From contig CAAGLV010000167.1 of the NCBI GenBank assembly GCA_900770875.1, positions 1-30,929 of the forward strand: a DNA stretch of 30,929 nucleotides, read 5' to 3'. The DNA is from Flavobacteriales bacterium (GTDB lineage Bacteria; Bacteroidota; Bacteroidia; Flavobacteriales; Weeksellaceae). Shown here one piece after another: positions 1 to 9,400 of this stretch (within the stretch, counting starts at the first letter, position 1; the number at the start of each line of letters is the position of its first letter). A program made the translations under genes and the position numbers. The notes under the pieces are model-generated. The model did no database searches and was not told the origin of the DNA. It saw only the letters and a list, made by a program, of their open reading frames with translations.

Positions 1-13
1 ATTGCTACTCAAT

Positions 14-50
14 AAAAAAACCTTCTCTTAAAAAAAAGAGAAGGTTTTTT
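14..50 (-). terminator. Rho-independent terminator of the PfkB kinase gene
   Basis: An inverted repeat pairs CCTTCTCTT (21-29) with AAGAGAAGG (36-44), and the stem is extended by an A-run on the left and a T-run on the right. Read on the minus strand it lies 22 bases after the kinase stop codon and ends in a run of T. Its symmetry would also let it stop transcription arriving on the plus strand. Confidence 0.85.
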
Positions 51-71
51 AGTTTATATTCTAAAAATTAA

Positions 72-995
72 TTAGAATTCAATTTGTTCGAAACGCATTA
101 ACTCGCGGAATTCATTTAAACGAGCATTTAAAGCGTCAACATCTAAGTTTTGTAAAGATTCAGTACCGAATTTTTCACAAGTAACAGATGCTAAAGCCGA
201 TCCGAAGATAATTGCACGTTTCATGTTCTCAAAAGAGAAATCGTTAGTTTTTGCTAAGTATCCAGAGAATCCACCTGCGAAAGTATCTCCTGCTCCTGTT
301 GGATCGAAAACTTCTTCCATTGGTAATGCTGGTGCGTAGAAAACTTGATCGTCTTGGAATAATAAAGCGCCGTGCTCACCTTTCTTAATAATAACCGTTT
401 TAGGTCCGAAAGAAGCAATTTTACGAGCTGCTTTACGTAAGCTGTATTCACCTGACATTTGACGAGCTTCTTCGTCGTTAATAGAAATTACATCAACATC
501 TTTAATTACTTCCATTAACTCATTCCAAGCGCAATCCATCCAGAAATTCATTGTATCTAAAACAACTAATTTAGGACGATTTTCCATTTGCGCTAAAACA
601 CCTGCTTGTACTAATGGGTGTAAATTCCCTAACATTAATACATCAGCGTTTTTCCAATTTTGAGGAACGACTGGATTAAAAGTTTCTAATACATTTAACT
701 CTGTTGTTAACGTATCGCGTGTATTTAAATCGTTGTGGTATTTTCCTTCCCAAAAGAAAGTTTTACCATCAGCTACAATTTCTAAACCTGCTAAATCAAC
801 ATTTTTTGATTTTAATAAATCGATATATTCTTCAGGAAAATCTCCACCAACAACAGAAACTAAACCAGTTTCTACTCCTAATAAAGATGATGCCATACTA
901 ATGTATGTTGCTGCTCCTCCTAAGATTTTATCTGTTTTACCAAATGGTGATTCTAATTTATCGAAGGCAACTGTACCTACTGTTAATAAACTCAT
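72..995 (-). CDS. PfkB-family carbohydrate/nucleoside kinase
   Basis: A 307-residue cytosolic kinase of the ribokinase/PfkB family, which transfers the ATP gamma-phosphate to a sugar or nucleoside hydroxyl. An N-terminal GGAAT (26-30) sits in the substrate-binding region. The C-terminal family signature DPTGAGDTFAGG (231-242) contains the anion hole and the catalytic base Asp237. NDEEA near 173-177 matches the usual N-x-x-E metal/ATP motif. Length is normal for the family. The substrate cannot be read from the sequence. The gene lies 47 bases downstream of hisS but has its own -7 promoter box at 1021-1028, so it is probably transcribed separately as well. A strong terminator follows. Confidence 0.85.
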   Translation of the reverse strand: MSLLTVGTVAFDKLESPFGKTDKILGGAATYISMASSLLGVETGLVSVVGGDFPEEYIDLLKSKNVDLAGLEIVADGKTFFWEGKYHNDLNTRDTLTTELNVLETFNPVVPQNWKNADVLMLGNLHPLVQAGVLAQMENRPKLVVLDTMNFWMDCAWNELMEVIKDVDVISINDEEARQMSGEYSLRKAARKIASFGPKTVIIKKGEHGALLFQDDQVFYAPALPMEEVFDPTGAGDTFAGGFSGYLAKTNDFSFENMKRAIIFGSALASVTCEKFGTESLQNLDVDALNARLNEFRELMRFEQIEF

Positions 996-1020
996 TTTAT
1001 CTTGTAAATTAAATAGTTTG

Positions 1021-1028
1021 CAAATATA
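1021..1028 (-). promoter_or_regulatory. Bacteroidota -7 promoter box for the PfkB kinase
   Basis: On the minus strand this reads TATATTTG, an exact match to the Bacteroidota -7 consensus TAnnTTTG. It lies in the short hisS-kinase intergenic gap, 25 bases before the kinase ATG. No clear -33 TTTG box is seen. Confidence 0.55.
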
Positions 1029-1042
1029 AAGTAATTTTCAGA

Positions 1043-2413
1043 TTATAAAGCATTTACCAAATCAGTAAAAGCAACTTCGGCTTGTTCGCCAGTAACCATA
1101 TCTTTTACGGTTGCTTTTTGTTCTTGGATTTCTTTTTCTCCGATTAAAATTACTTTCTTAATTCCTTTTTTATCGGCATATCCCATTTGCTTTTTCATTT
1201 TCGCATCATCCGGATACACTTCTGTATTAATTCCTTGTAAACGTAATTGTTTCACTAATTTCATCGCTTCAGCCGCTTCGTTGTTCCCGAAGTTGATGAA
1301 TAACGCCTGAATATTAGTTGAATCTTCTAACGCTGGAAATAAATTATTGTCTTCTAAAACTAAATAGATACGATCTAATCCAAAAGAAATTCCAACACCC
1401 GAAATATCTTTTAAACCGAAAATTCCTGTTAAATCGTCGTAACGACCACCTCCACCGATAGATGAAGTAAATTCTCCGATCTTCGCTTTTACTTCGTAAA
1501 TAGCTCCAGTATAATAATCTAAACCACGAGCTAACGTTAAGTTTAAGATTAAATCTGCTGATTGTAATCCGATATTTTCTGTTTGTTCAAAAACAAATTC
1601 TAATTCTTCGATTCCTTTTAAACCAGTTTCCGAAGATGCTAAAATTTCTTTTAATTGCGCAAATTGCGATTTGTAATCTCCATTCATCGAGAATAATGGC
1701 GATAAAATTTCGATCGCTTGTTCCGAAATTCCTTTTCCTCGCATTTCTTCTTTTACCGCTTCTTCTCCAATTTTATCTAACTTATCTAAAGCAACAGTAA
1801 AGTCGATTAATTGAGCCGAAATATCTGCAACCTCCGCTAATCCAGATAAGATTTTACGGTTATTGATGTGGATTTCTACTGGCGCATTTAATTGTGTAAA
1901 AACCGAATCGTATAATTGAACAAAATCAACTTCTTGTAATAAAGAATTTGATCCAACAACATCAGCATCGCATTGATAAAACTCGCGGAAACGACCTTTT
2001 TGAGGACGATCTGCGCGCCAAACTGGTTGAATTTGGTAACGTTTAAATGGGAATGTAATTTCGTTTTGATGTTGCACCACGTAACGTGCAAACGGAACTG
2101 TTAAATCGTAACGTAATGCTTTTTCCGAAATATGTGGAATTACTTTCTGACTGTTTCTGTCCGCTAATAATTGCTCATCTACTTTTCCTAAATAATCTCC
2201 AGAATTTAAAATTTTAAAGATTAAACGATCACCTTCTTCTCCGTATTTACCTGTTAAAGTTGATAAATTTTCGAACGAAGGTGTTTCGATTGGAGAGAAT
2301 CCAAATAAAACGAATTGTTTTTTAATCGTGTTGATAATATATTGACGGCGATTCACTTCTAAAGGAGAGAAATCTCTTGTTCCTTTTGGAATCGATGGTT
2401 TTTGAACTGCCAT
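1043..2413 (-). CDS. hisS: Histidine--tRNA ligase
   Basis: A class II aminoacyl-tRNA synthetase of 456 residues that charges tRNA-His with histidine in the cytosol. The N-terminal PKGTRDF (9-15) is characteristic of HisRS. LRYDLTVPFARYV (100-112) and the motif 2 region around 121-152, containing the arginine in VWRADRP, form the ATP site. The HisRS-specific histidine-binding motif ARGLDYYTG is at 295-303, and motif 3 with GLDRI is near 339-349. Residues from about 365 to the end form the anticodon-binding domain. It is divergent from recF across 200 bases and has a consensus -7 box 27 bases upstream of the ATG. Confidence 0.97.
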   Translation of the reverse strand: MAVQKPSIPKGTRDFSPLEVNRRQYIINTIKKQFVLFGFSPIETPSFENLSTLTGKYGEEGDRLIFKILNSGDYLGKVDEQLLADRNSQKVIPHISEKALRYDLTVPFARYVVQHQNEITFPFKRYQIQPVWRADRPQKGRFREFYQCDADVVGSNSLLQEVDFVQLYDSVFTQLNAPVEIHINNRKILSGLAEVADISAQLIDFTVALDKLDKIGEEAVKEEMRGKGISEQAIEILSPLFSMNGDYKSQFAQLKEILASSETGLKGIEELEFVFEQTENIGLQSADLILNLTLARGLDYYTGAIYEVKAKIGEFTSSIGGGGRYDDLTGIFGLKDISGVGISFGLDRIYLVLEDNNLFPALEDSTNIQALFINFGNNEAAEAMKLVKQLRLQGINTEVYPDDAKMKKQMGYADKKGIKKVILIGEKEIQEQKATVKDMVTGEQAEVAFTDLVNAL

Positions 2414-2440
2414 TTTATTTATTCTTTCTATTTTAAGCTA

Positions 2441-2448
2441 CAAAAATA
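2441..2448 (-). promoter_or_regulatory. -7 promoter box for hisS
   Basis: The minus strand reads TATTTTTG, matching TAnnTTTG exactly, and predicts a leader of about 20 bases before the hisS ATG. No convincing -33 element is visible upstream. Confidence 0.5.
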
Positions 2449-2600
2449 CATCATTTTAAAATTTTAGTCGATTTTTATATGATAAAACATTAAATGATAA
2501 GCTTCTATTTACAATAATCAACCCAAAATTGCATCAAAAAAGATCAAAACACCACGATTTAGAGCACCGAAATCAACGAATTAAAATCGACAAAATATCG

Positions 2601-2608
2601 TAATTTTG
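2601..2608 (+). promoter_or_regulatory. -7 promoter box for recF, predicting a nearly leaderless mRNA
   Basis: TAATTTTG matches TAnnTTTG exactly and ends only 5 bases before the recF ATG. Transcription starts a few bases after this box in Bacteroidota, so the mRNA should begin at or within a few bases of the start codon. No TTTG -33 box is evident, so confidence is moderate. Confidence 0.5.
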
Positions 2609-2613
2609 CCTTT

Positions 2614-3693
2614 ATGTATTTAAAAGAACTTAAAGCGAGACAATTCAAAAATTTTGATGAAAAAGATTTCGAATTTTCATCGAAAATCAATGCATTTGTA
2701 GGACAAAACGGAAAAGGAAAAACCAATGTTTTAGATGCTATCCATTACTTGGCTTTAAGTAAATCGTATTTAAATCATTCGGATGCGATGAACATCCAAT
2801 TTACTTGCGATTTTTTTACATTAGAAGGTACTTTTGATAAAGCCAACAGAGAAGATGTTATTTTTTGTTTGGTTCGATCGGGGCAACCTAAACAATTAAA
2901 ACGAAACTCGAAAACATACGATCGTATTTCGGATCATATTGGGCAATATCCTTTAGTGATGATTTCGCCTTACGACAGCGATTTAATTAAAGAAGGAAGC
3001 GAAGTTCGTCGTAAATTTTTAGACAACATCATTTCGCAATCAAACAAACAATATTTAGCTGATTTAATTCGATACAATAAAGTTTTAGTTCAACGAAACT
3101 CATTACTAAAATACTTTGCGGCAAATAATACATTCGACGCAACAACTTTAGAAATTTATGATGACGAATTAATTTTCTTAGGAAAACGAATTCACGAAAT
3201 CAGAAAAGCATTTGTTGAATCGTTTTTACACGCTTTTTTAAAATATTATAACGAAATATCGGAAGGACGAGAAAAAGTAAACATCGAATACGTTTCTCAA
3301 TTAAACGATGCGCCTTTCGAAACGGTTTTAAAAGATGCATTATTTAAAGATCGATCAGCACAATATTCAACTGCCGGAATCCATAAAGACGATTTATTAT
3401 TTACCATTAGCAATTATCCAATCAAGAAATTTGGATCGCAAGGACAGCAAAAATCGTATTTAATTGCTTTAAAATTAGCGCAATTAGAAGTAATTAAAGA
3501 AGCGTTAAATGTGACGCCAATTTTATTATTAGACGATATTTTTGATAAATTAGACGAGCATCGTGTTACACAATTAATTAAATTAGTAAACGAAGAACGA
3601 TTTGGTCAGATTTTTATCACCGATACACATTCGGACCGAACAGAACATATCATCAAACAAATCAATTCTGAAAGTAAAATTTTCCGTTTATAA
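2614..3693 (+). CDS. recF: DNA replication/repair protein RecF
   Basis: An SMC-like ABC ATPase of 359 residues that loads RecA at gapped single-stranded DNA through the RecFOR pathway. The Walker A motif GQNGKGKT is at 30-37. The ABC signature region FGSQGQQK is at about 273-280, and the Walker B run PILLLDDIFDKLD at about 302-314 ends in the D-loop. Length is typical of RecF. The gene starts an apparent plus-strand operon: the DUF721 gene begins 2 bases after the stop, and the hydrolase follows 11 bases after that. dnaA, dnaN and gyrB, the usual proteobacterial neighbours, are not in the window. Confidence 0.95.
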   Translation: MYLKELKARQFKNFDEKDFEFSSKINAFVGQNGKGKTNVLDAIHYLALSKSYLNHSDAMNIQFTCDFFTLEGTFDKANREDVIFCLVRSGQPKQLKRNSKTYDRISDHIGQYPLVMISPYDSDLIKEGSEVRRKFLDNIISQSNKQYLADLIRYNKVLVQRNSLLKYFAANNTFDATTLEIYDDELIFLGKRIHEIRKAFVESFLHAFLKYYNEISEGREKVNIEYVSQLNDAPFETVLKDALFKDRSAQYSTAGIHKDDLLFTISNYPIKKFGSQGQQKSYLIALKLAQLEVIKEALNVTPILLLDDIFDKLDEHRVTQLIKLVNEERFGQIFITDTHSDRTEHIIKQINSESKIFRL

Positions 3694-3695
3694 CC

Positions 3696-3998
3696 ATGAA
3701 AAAGAATTACAAAAGACAAAATACACAAACCATTGGGCAAGCTTTTGACTATTTTATGAAGGTAAATGGGAAAGAAGAATTGATGTGGGAAGTGAAAGCC
3801 GAAGAAGCTTGGAGAACCGTTATGGGTAAATTTTTCGAAAAATATACGGATAAGGTCGAAGTTCGTCAACGTGTGTTATATGTAAAAATAAATTCGCCTG
3901 CAATGCGCCAAGAATTAACTTATGGAAAATCGAAAATTATTGCGAACATCAACGAAGAAATTGAAAACGATTTCTTGATGGATGTAAAAATATATTAA
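3696..3998 (+). CDS. DUF721 / DciA-like protein
   Basis: A 100-residue cytosolic protein with the DUF721 pattern: an N-terminal helical stretch, a conserved aromatic segment EEAWRTVMG (about 36-44), then a beta-rich part (VRQRVLYVKINSPAMRQEL) resembling a small KH-like fold. DUF721 includes DciA, the ancestral loader/regulator of the DnaB replicative helicase in bacteria without DnaC or DnaI. Only 2 bases separate it from recF, so the two are very likely co-transcribed and possibly translationally coupled. The family assignment rests on pattern and on its recF neighbourhood. The helicase-loading role is inferred from the family and not shown here. Confidence 0.8.
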   Translation: MKKNYKRQNTQTIGQAFDYFMKVNGKEELMWEVKAEEAWRTVMGKFFEKYTDKVEVRQRVLYVKINSPAMRQELTYGKSKIIANINEEIENDFLMDVKIY

Positions 3999-4009
3999 AT
4001 AAAAAACCT

Positions 4010-4969
4010 ATGCCAATCATCGAAAAATCAACCTACAAAGCCGAAGGTTTTTGGCGAAAAAACTCGCATTTATCAACCATTTTAGGAACACGATTTAAAA
4101 AATATCCCGTACCCGATTATACGCGCGAAAAAATTGAGACCGATGATGGCGATTTTTTAAATTTAGATTGGCGTTATCAATCCAATAAAGATAAATTGGT
4201 TATTCTGTTTCATGGCTTAGAAGGCGATTCGAAACGAACCTATTTAAACTCGTGTTCGGATTATTTTTATGAAAAAGGATACAACATTTTAGCTTGGAAT
4301 CATCGCGGTTGTGGTGGCGAAATTAACAACACGTTACGTTTATATCATCATGGCGTTACAGACGATGTAAACCGAATTATTACAAAAGCAATTCAGGAAA
4401 AATTTGAATCGATTTATTTAATCGGTTATTCGATGGGTGGTGCTTTAATTGTAAATTACTTAGGCGCTTACGATGCACCACAACAAGTAAAAGCAGCTTG
4501 TGCATTTTCGATTCCGATCTCTTTAAAATCGTGTTCGGATACGTTAAAAGTTTTTCCGAATACAGTTTATCTAAATAATTTCAGAAAAACTTTAGTTCCG
4601 AAATTTAAAGAAAAAGCGAAACAATTTCCTGGGCAATTAAACGAAGAAATGATTCCGAAAATTAAATCGTTCGACGAAATTGATGAATACTTTACAGCAC
4701 CTTTACATGGCTTTTCTTCGAAAGAAGATTATTACCATAAAGCAAGTCCGGCAACGGTTTTAGATGATGTAAAAATTCCGACCTTAATTGTAAACGCCGC
4801 AAACGATCCTTTTTTAGGCGAAGCTTGTTATCCAAAAGAACGTTTTAAAAACTATAATCATATTTATTTTGAAGTACCAAAACATGGCGGACATTGTGCT
4901 TTTCCTTTAAAAGACAATCAATTTTCGTGGTGCGAAATAAGAGCATTCGATTTTTTTAAAGCCTATTAA
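4010..4969 (+). CDS. YheT-family alpha/beta hydrolase
   Basis: A 319-residue hydrolase of the YheT/COG0429 group, whose members act as esterases or lipases of uncertain physiological substrate. HGLEG (68-72) forms the oxyanion-hole loop and NHRGCGG (97-103) is typical of the group. The nucleophile elbow GYSMGG (139-144) carries Ser141. The likely remaining triad members are Asp266 in NAANDPF and His295 in HGGHCAF. No signal peptide is seen, so it should be cytosolic. It is the third gene of the recF-DUF721 transcription unit, starting 11 bases after the DUF721 stop. No functional link to RecF is evident. Confidence 0.85.
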   Translation: MPIIEKSTYKAEGFWRKNSHLSTILGTRFKKYPVPDYTREKIETDDGDFLNLDWRYQSNKDKLVILFHGLEGDSKRTYLNSCSDYFYEKGYNILAWNHRGCGGEINNTLRLYHHGVTDDVNRIITKAIQEKFESIYLIGYSMGGALIVNYLGAYDAPQQVKAACAFSIPISLKSCSDTLKVFPNTVYLNNFRKTLVPKFKEKAKQFPGQLNEEMIPKIKSFDEIDEYFTAPLHGFSSKEDYYHKASPATVLDDVKIPTLIVNAANDPFLGEACYPKERFKNYNHIYFEVPKHGGHCAFPLKDNQFSWCEIRAFDFFKAY

Positions 4970-4990
4970 AAAAATTACAATAAACAAAAA

Positions 4991-5014
4991 AATCCCCTCC
5001 AAATGGAGGGGATT
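4991..5014 (-). terminator. Terminator of SusC/SusD operon 1
   Basis: A perfect 10-base inverted repeat, AATCCCCTCC / GGAGGGGATT, has a 4-base loop. On the minus strand it is followed by a run of T and lies about 24 bases after the SusD stop codon. On the plus strand the 3' side is not T-rich, so termination of the hydrolase transcript here is less certain. Confidence 0.85.
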
Positions 5015-5038
5015 CATTATATAATATAAATTATAAGA

Positions 5039-6463
5039 TTATAATTCGTATCCTGGATTTTGTACAATTGCTGTACCCGAAATGTTAATTTCGGCTCTAG
5101 GAATTGGGAATGCTAATAAATTTGCATTAACAGTTGCTGGTTTAAATGATGTATCTCCCCAACGTAATAAATCCCATTGTCTAAATCCTTCACCTAATAA
5201 CTCGCGTGCACGTTCTTGTTTTAAGTCGGCTAAAGTAACAGAAGTAATTGCCGCTAATTGCTCTTCTACAGAAGAAATAACAACACCTTCGCTATTTTTA
5301 ATCGCTAATAAACGTTGTGATAAAAGAGTTTTATAATACTCTAATGCTTTAGCTGGGCTTCCTACTTGTAATTCGGCCTCAATAGCATTTAATAAAACTT
5401 CTTCGTAACGAACAACTTTAATGTTATCGTATCCATTTAAGCTTGTGTATTTACCTGCAACAAATCCATCGCTATCAACAAGATTTAATCTCACGTCGTT
5501 TGCTTGGAATAATGTTGGTAAAACAGATTCTTGAACTTGTAAGTTAGCGTATCCATCAGGATTTAAACGGTAAGCATAAGAAGAAGTTCCTAAAGCGGCT
5601 GGCTGACCAACTGCTAATTCGAAAATTGAGTTTGGCGCAGCACCATTCATAATGTCGCTGTAAGTTACTTCTAATAATCCAACAGGAGCAACATCAAATT
5701 CTCCAGAAGAGATAATTTCGCTTGTTAATTGTTTAACTTTAGCGTAATCTCCTTTGTAAAGGTAGAATCTAGACATTAATGCTTTTAAAGCCGGAATAGA
5801 TAGTTCTGTCTTTTTAGTAGAAGCATCGATTGTAGATTCGTTATTCGACATTATTTCTAATGCTTTTTCGAAATCTCTTTCGATTTGAATTTCTGTTGCT
5901 GCAACTGTTGCTCTTGGCATTTGTGCAGCTGGATTATACTCTAATGGTAAAACGATACCTAAATCACCACCAGTGTATTTTTGTCCGTATAATCTTAATA
6001 AATCGAAGAAACCTTGCGCCCTTAAAGCGTAAGCTTGCCCTTGAGAGAATCTAGCTTTTGATTTATCTAAATCTGTACCTGTAAATGCTGTTACATCTGT
6101 ATTAATTGCAATGTTTGTAGTTGCAATCATTTTATAAATCTGATTCCATGTTCCTGATGCGTAAGAACTTGTAGAAATCATTGTATAATCTTGTACATCT
6201 GTGTAGTAACCACCCATTTTATTACTGTACATGATATCTGAACGGATTTCTCCGAAAGCTAAGAAATCTGCACCGTAATAAGTAGCACCACGCATGTAAG
6301 AGTATGCACCTCTAATAAAAGCTTGCATCTCTTGTAAGTTTGTTAATGGAGCTTGCTCTACATCTTGGTAGAATTTTCTATCAACAAAATCATCACTACA
6401 AGAAACGTTAAATGATAAAATTGTTGCTCCAAATAAAGCTATTGCGAATAATCTTTTTTTCAT
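5039..6463 (-). CDS. RagB/SusD-family surface lipoprotein (pair 1)
   Basis: A 474-residue nutrient-binding lipoprotein that caps its SusC partner at the cell surface. The N-terminus is a lipoprotein signal with the lipobox Cys at 22. The residues SDDF that follow resemble the acidic lipoprotein export signal that sends Bacteroidota lipoproteins to the outer face. The helical TPR-like SusD core spans most of the protein. Near the C-terminus RARELLGEGFRQWDLLRWGD is the well-conserved SusD family end segment. The gene begins 11 bases after the SusC stop, so the pair forms one operon. The substrate is unknown because no degradative enzyme is encoded beside it. Confidence 0.93.
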   Translation of the reverse strand: MKKRLFAIALFGATILSFNVSCSDDFVDRKFYQDVEQAPLTNLQEMQAFIRGAYSYMRGATYYGADFLAFGEIRSDIMYSNKMGGYYTDVQDYTMISTSSYASGTWNQIYKMIATTNIAINTDVTAFTGTDLDKSKARFSQGQAYALRAQGFFDLLRLYGQKYTGGDLGIVLPLEYNPAAQMPRATVAATEIQIERDFEKALEIMSNNESTIDASTKKTELSIPALKALMSRFYLYKGDYAKVKQLTSEIISSGEFDVAPVGLLEVTYSDIMNGAAPNSIFELAVGQPAALGTSSYAYRLNPDGYANLQVQESVLPTLFQANDVRLNLVDSDGFVAGKYTSLNGYDNIKVVRYEEVLLNAIEAELQVGSPAKALEYYKTLLSQRLLAIKNSEGVVISSVEEQLAAITSVTLADLKQERARELLGEGFRQWDLLRWGDTSFKPATVNANLLAFPIPRAEINISGTAIVQNPGYEL

Positions 6464-6474
6464 TTTAAATAATT

Positions 6475-9400
6475 TTAGAAACTAATGTTAACACCTAATA
6501 AGAATGATTTTAATACAGGTAAATTTAAATTTGTGTAACCTGAGATGTTCGTTTCAGGATCAAATTTTAAATCTCCGTCAAAATTGTGTGTCCAAGCATT
6601 ATTTGCCATTACATAAATTTGAAGTGAGCTTAATGCTGAATTCGCTAGTGTTTTAGAATCAAATGAGTATGATAATCTCGCGTTGCTTAAACGGATGTAA
6701 TCTGCATCGTATAAGAAACGTGTAGACGCTTTATTTGATGATTTGTTTCCTCCTACGATTGGTCGTGGATTAGATGCTGTTGTGTTATCTGGTGTCCAGT
6801 AATCACCCATTACATCTCCGTAACCTGCGTAGTTTAATGTATATTGTCCGTCGCTATATGTATAAACTGCCCAATCGTCGTAGATTTTTCCTCCGAAACC
6901 GTAAGTAAATTGTAAATCTAAAGAGAATCCTTTGTATGCAAAGTTTGTATTAAATCCTCCGTATAATTTACTAATAAACGATCCTTGGATAGCTTGTTGC
7001 GCTTCGTTATAATTGTTTGTTGTAGCACCATCTTTACCGTTAATGTACCATAATGGATCTCCGTTATTTGGATCTACACCAGCCCATTTTCTTAAGTAGT
7101 AAGTTTTAACACCTTCTCCTTCTGTTAAGATTGTTGTACTTGTTTTTACATCTCCTCCGTATAACTTCGTGATTTTGTTATCTAAAGTAGATAAGTTTGT
7201 AGAAACGTTCCAAGCAAATTGGTTACGTCCACCTTTAAAGATGTCTGCACTTAAAGAGAACTCTAAACCTTGGTTAACTAATTCTCCGATGTTATCAACA
7301 TAACTTGTTAAACCTTGAGAACCAGATAATGGTAAGTTATAAATTAAGTTTTTAGTTGTTTTGTGGAAATACTCTGCCGAGAATTTAATTCTATTATTTA
7401 AGAATCCAAAATCAAAACCAACGTTAAATGGATTTACAGTTTCCCAAGATAAATTAGGGTTTGCGTATCCAGAGTATGTTGCAGCTGCATTGTTTCCGTA
7501 GTTAGTTGTGTAACCGTATAATGCGTATGGGTTTGCAGAAATTTGGTTACCAATTTTACCGTAAGATGTTCTGAATTTAAATGTAGAAATCGCGTCGCTA
7601 TCCCCAAATCCAAATAAACGTGCTGCATCTAAACCAAGACCTACAGACCAGAAGTTTCCGGCTTTTTGACCTGGCATAAATTGAGATAAGATATCGCGAC
7701 GGAATGATGCATCTACTAATACTAATTTATCGTAATCGTAGTGTGCTGTTGCAGCATATCCCCATCTCGAGTTAATTACTCTTGTTCCTCCGTATCCGTC
7801 TGGTACAATAAAGTTAGATAATGTTTGTAACGATGGCGATCCTACGTTAACCCCTGATGCATTTAATCCTTTGTAATCAGATTTGTATGCTTCTTGAATT
7901 AAGTTAACACCAACATTGTGTACATTAAATCTTTTGTTCCAGCTTAAGATATTTTGTACGTTAAAGTTAAAGTATCTGTTTACATAATCAGATTTAGCTC
8001 CGTTTGTAGAATATCCGTCACCGTGTAATGGGCTATAGTAAGCATCTTCTTCGATGTTAATATACTCAGGCGCAAATACAAATTGGTATTTTAACCCGTC
8101 CATAATTTGGTAATCGGCTTTAAAGTTAGCAAAAACACGTGCAGTTTGTGCTTTACTATAATTTAAATTAACTAACGCAACAGGGTTAAACATAGAGTTT
8201 GATAATCTGCTATTTGAAGGATTCCAGTAATAAGAACCATCTTCGTTGTAAGCAGGATCTGTTGGTCGGTTAAAATAAGACGCTAAAATTGGGTTAGAGA
8301 ATGCTCCACCATTAGATAACGTACGTGTATTACCGTAAGATAATTGAATATCTGTAGTTAATTTTAAGCGATCTGTTGCTTGGTAAGATACTTTATTTGT
8401 AAAAGCTAATCTTTTGTAGCTAGAGTTTTCGATAACCGACTCTTGATTAAAGTAGTTAGCAGAAGAATAGTAAGTTAATCTATCGCTTGCTCCCGAAACA
8501 CTAAAATCGATATTTTGTTGGAAACCTTTACGCATTGTTAAATCCTGCCAGTTTGTAGAGTATGGCGAATTTAAAATGTTTCTGTAAGATGCTGAAGAAG
8601 CCGCTGTACCATTCGCATAATCTTCGAATGATGCATTGATTCCGTTTTTGTTATTGTAAGCATCTCTTAAGTATGTTTTATACTCATCACCAGTAAAACC
8701 TCTGTACGTTTTAACCGCACGATCGTTCCACCCAATGTTAGATGAAAAATTAAATTTAGCTTTTCCGCTTTTACCCGATTTAGTTGTAATAACAATTACT
8801 CCAGATCCCGCATCAGCACCATAAACTGCTGTAGAAACGGCATCTTTTAAAACTGTTACACTTTCGATATCATCAGGATTCATGTTAGCTAAGATGTTAC
8901 CTGTAGTACTGTTAGTTGTTAAGTCTCCACTAGAAACACGTACACCATCAACAATCCAAATCGGAGATGTTACCCCATTAATAGAAGAAATACCACGAAC
9001 ACGTACATCTGCCATACCACCTGGTTGCCCTGATGAGTTACCTGTTTGTACCCCAGATACACGTCCTTGTAACATTTTATCTACAGAAGCAACTGGTAAT
9101 TCTTCGATCGATTTACCCGACATTGTACTAGTTGAACCTGTAATTTCTTTAACAGATTTTACTTGTCCAAATCCTACAACAACTACTTCACCTAAATCTA
9201 CATCTTCTTTTTTAGCTACTGGTTTATTAATAACACCTAAATTGTTTGATGTAACTACGTAATCTACACCATTAACAACTAAAATGTCACCAACTTTAGC
9301 ATCAATTAAAAAATTTCCATTTTCGTCTGTATAAGCAACTTTATCAGTTCCTTTAACAACAACTTCAACATCCATTTCTGGGAAGTTGTTTTCGTCATTA

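Noticed and set aside
2414..2613. Replication origin next to recF
   Set aside because: No dnaA or dnaN is present, and no cluster of TTATCCACA-type boxes is visible. The AT-rich gap is explained by two divergent promoters.
8882..9262. A 126-codon plus-strand open frame opposite SusC 1
   Set aside because: It lies wholly antisense to a well-supported receptor gene, has no domain or signal pattern, and is explained by the codon bias of the real strand.
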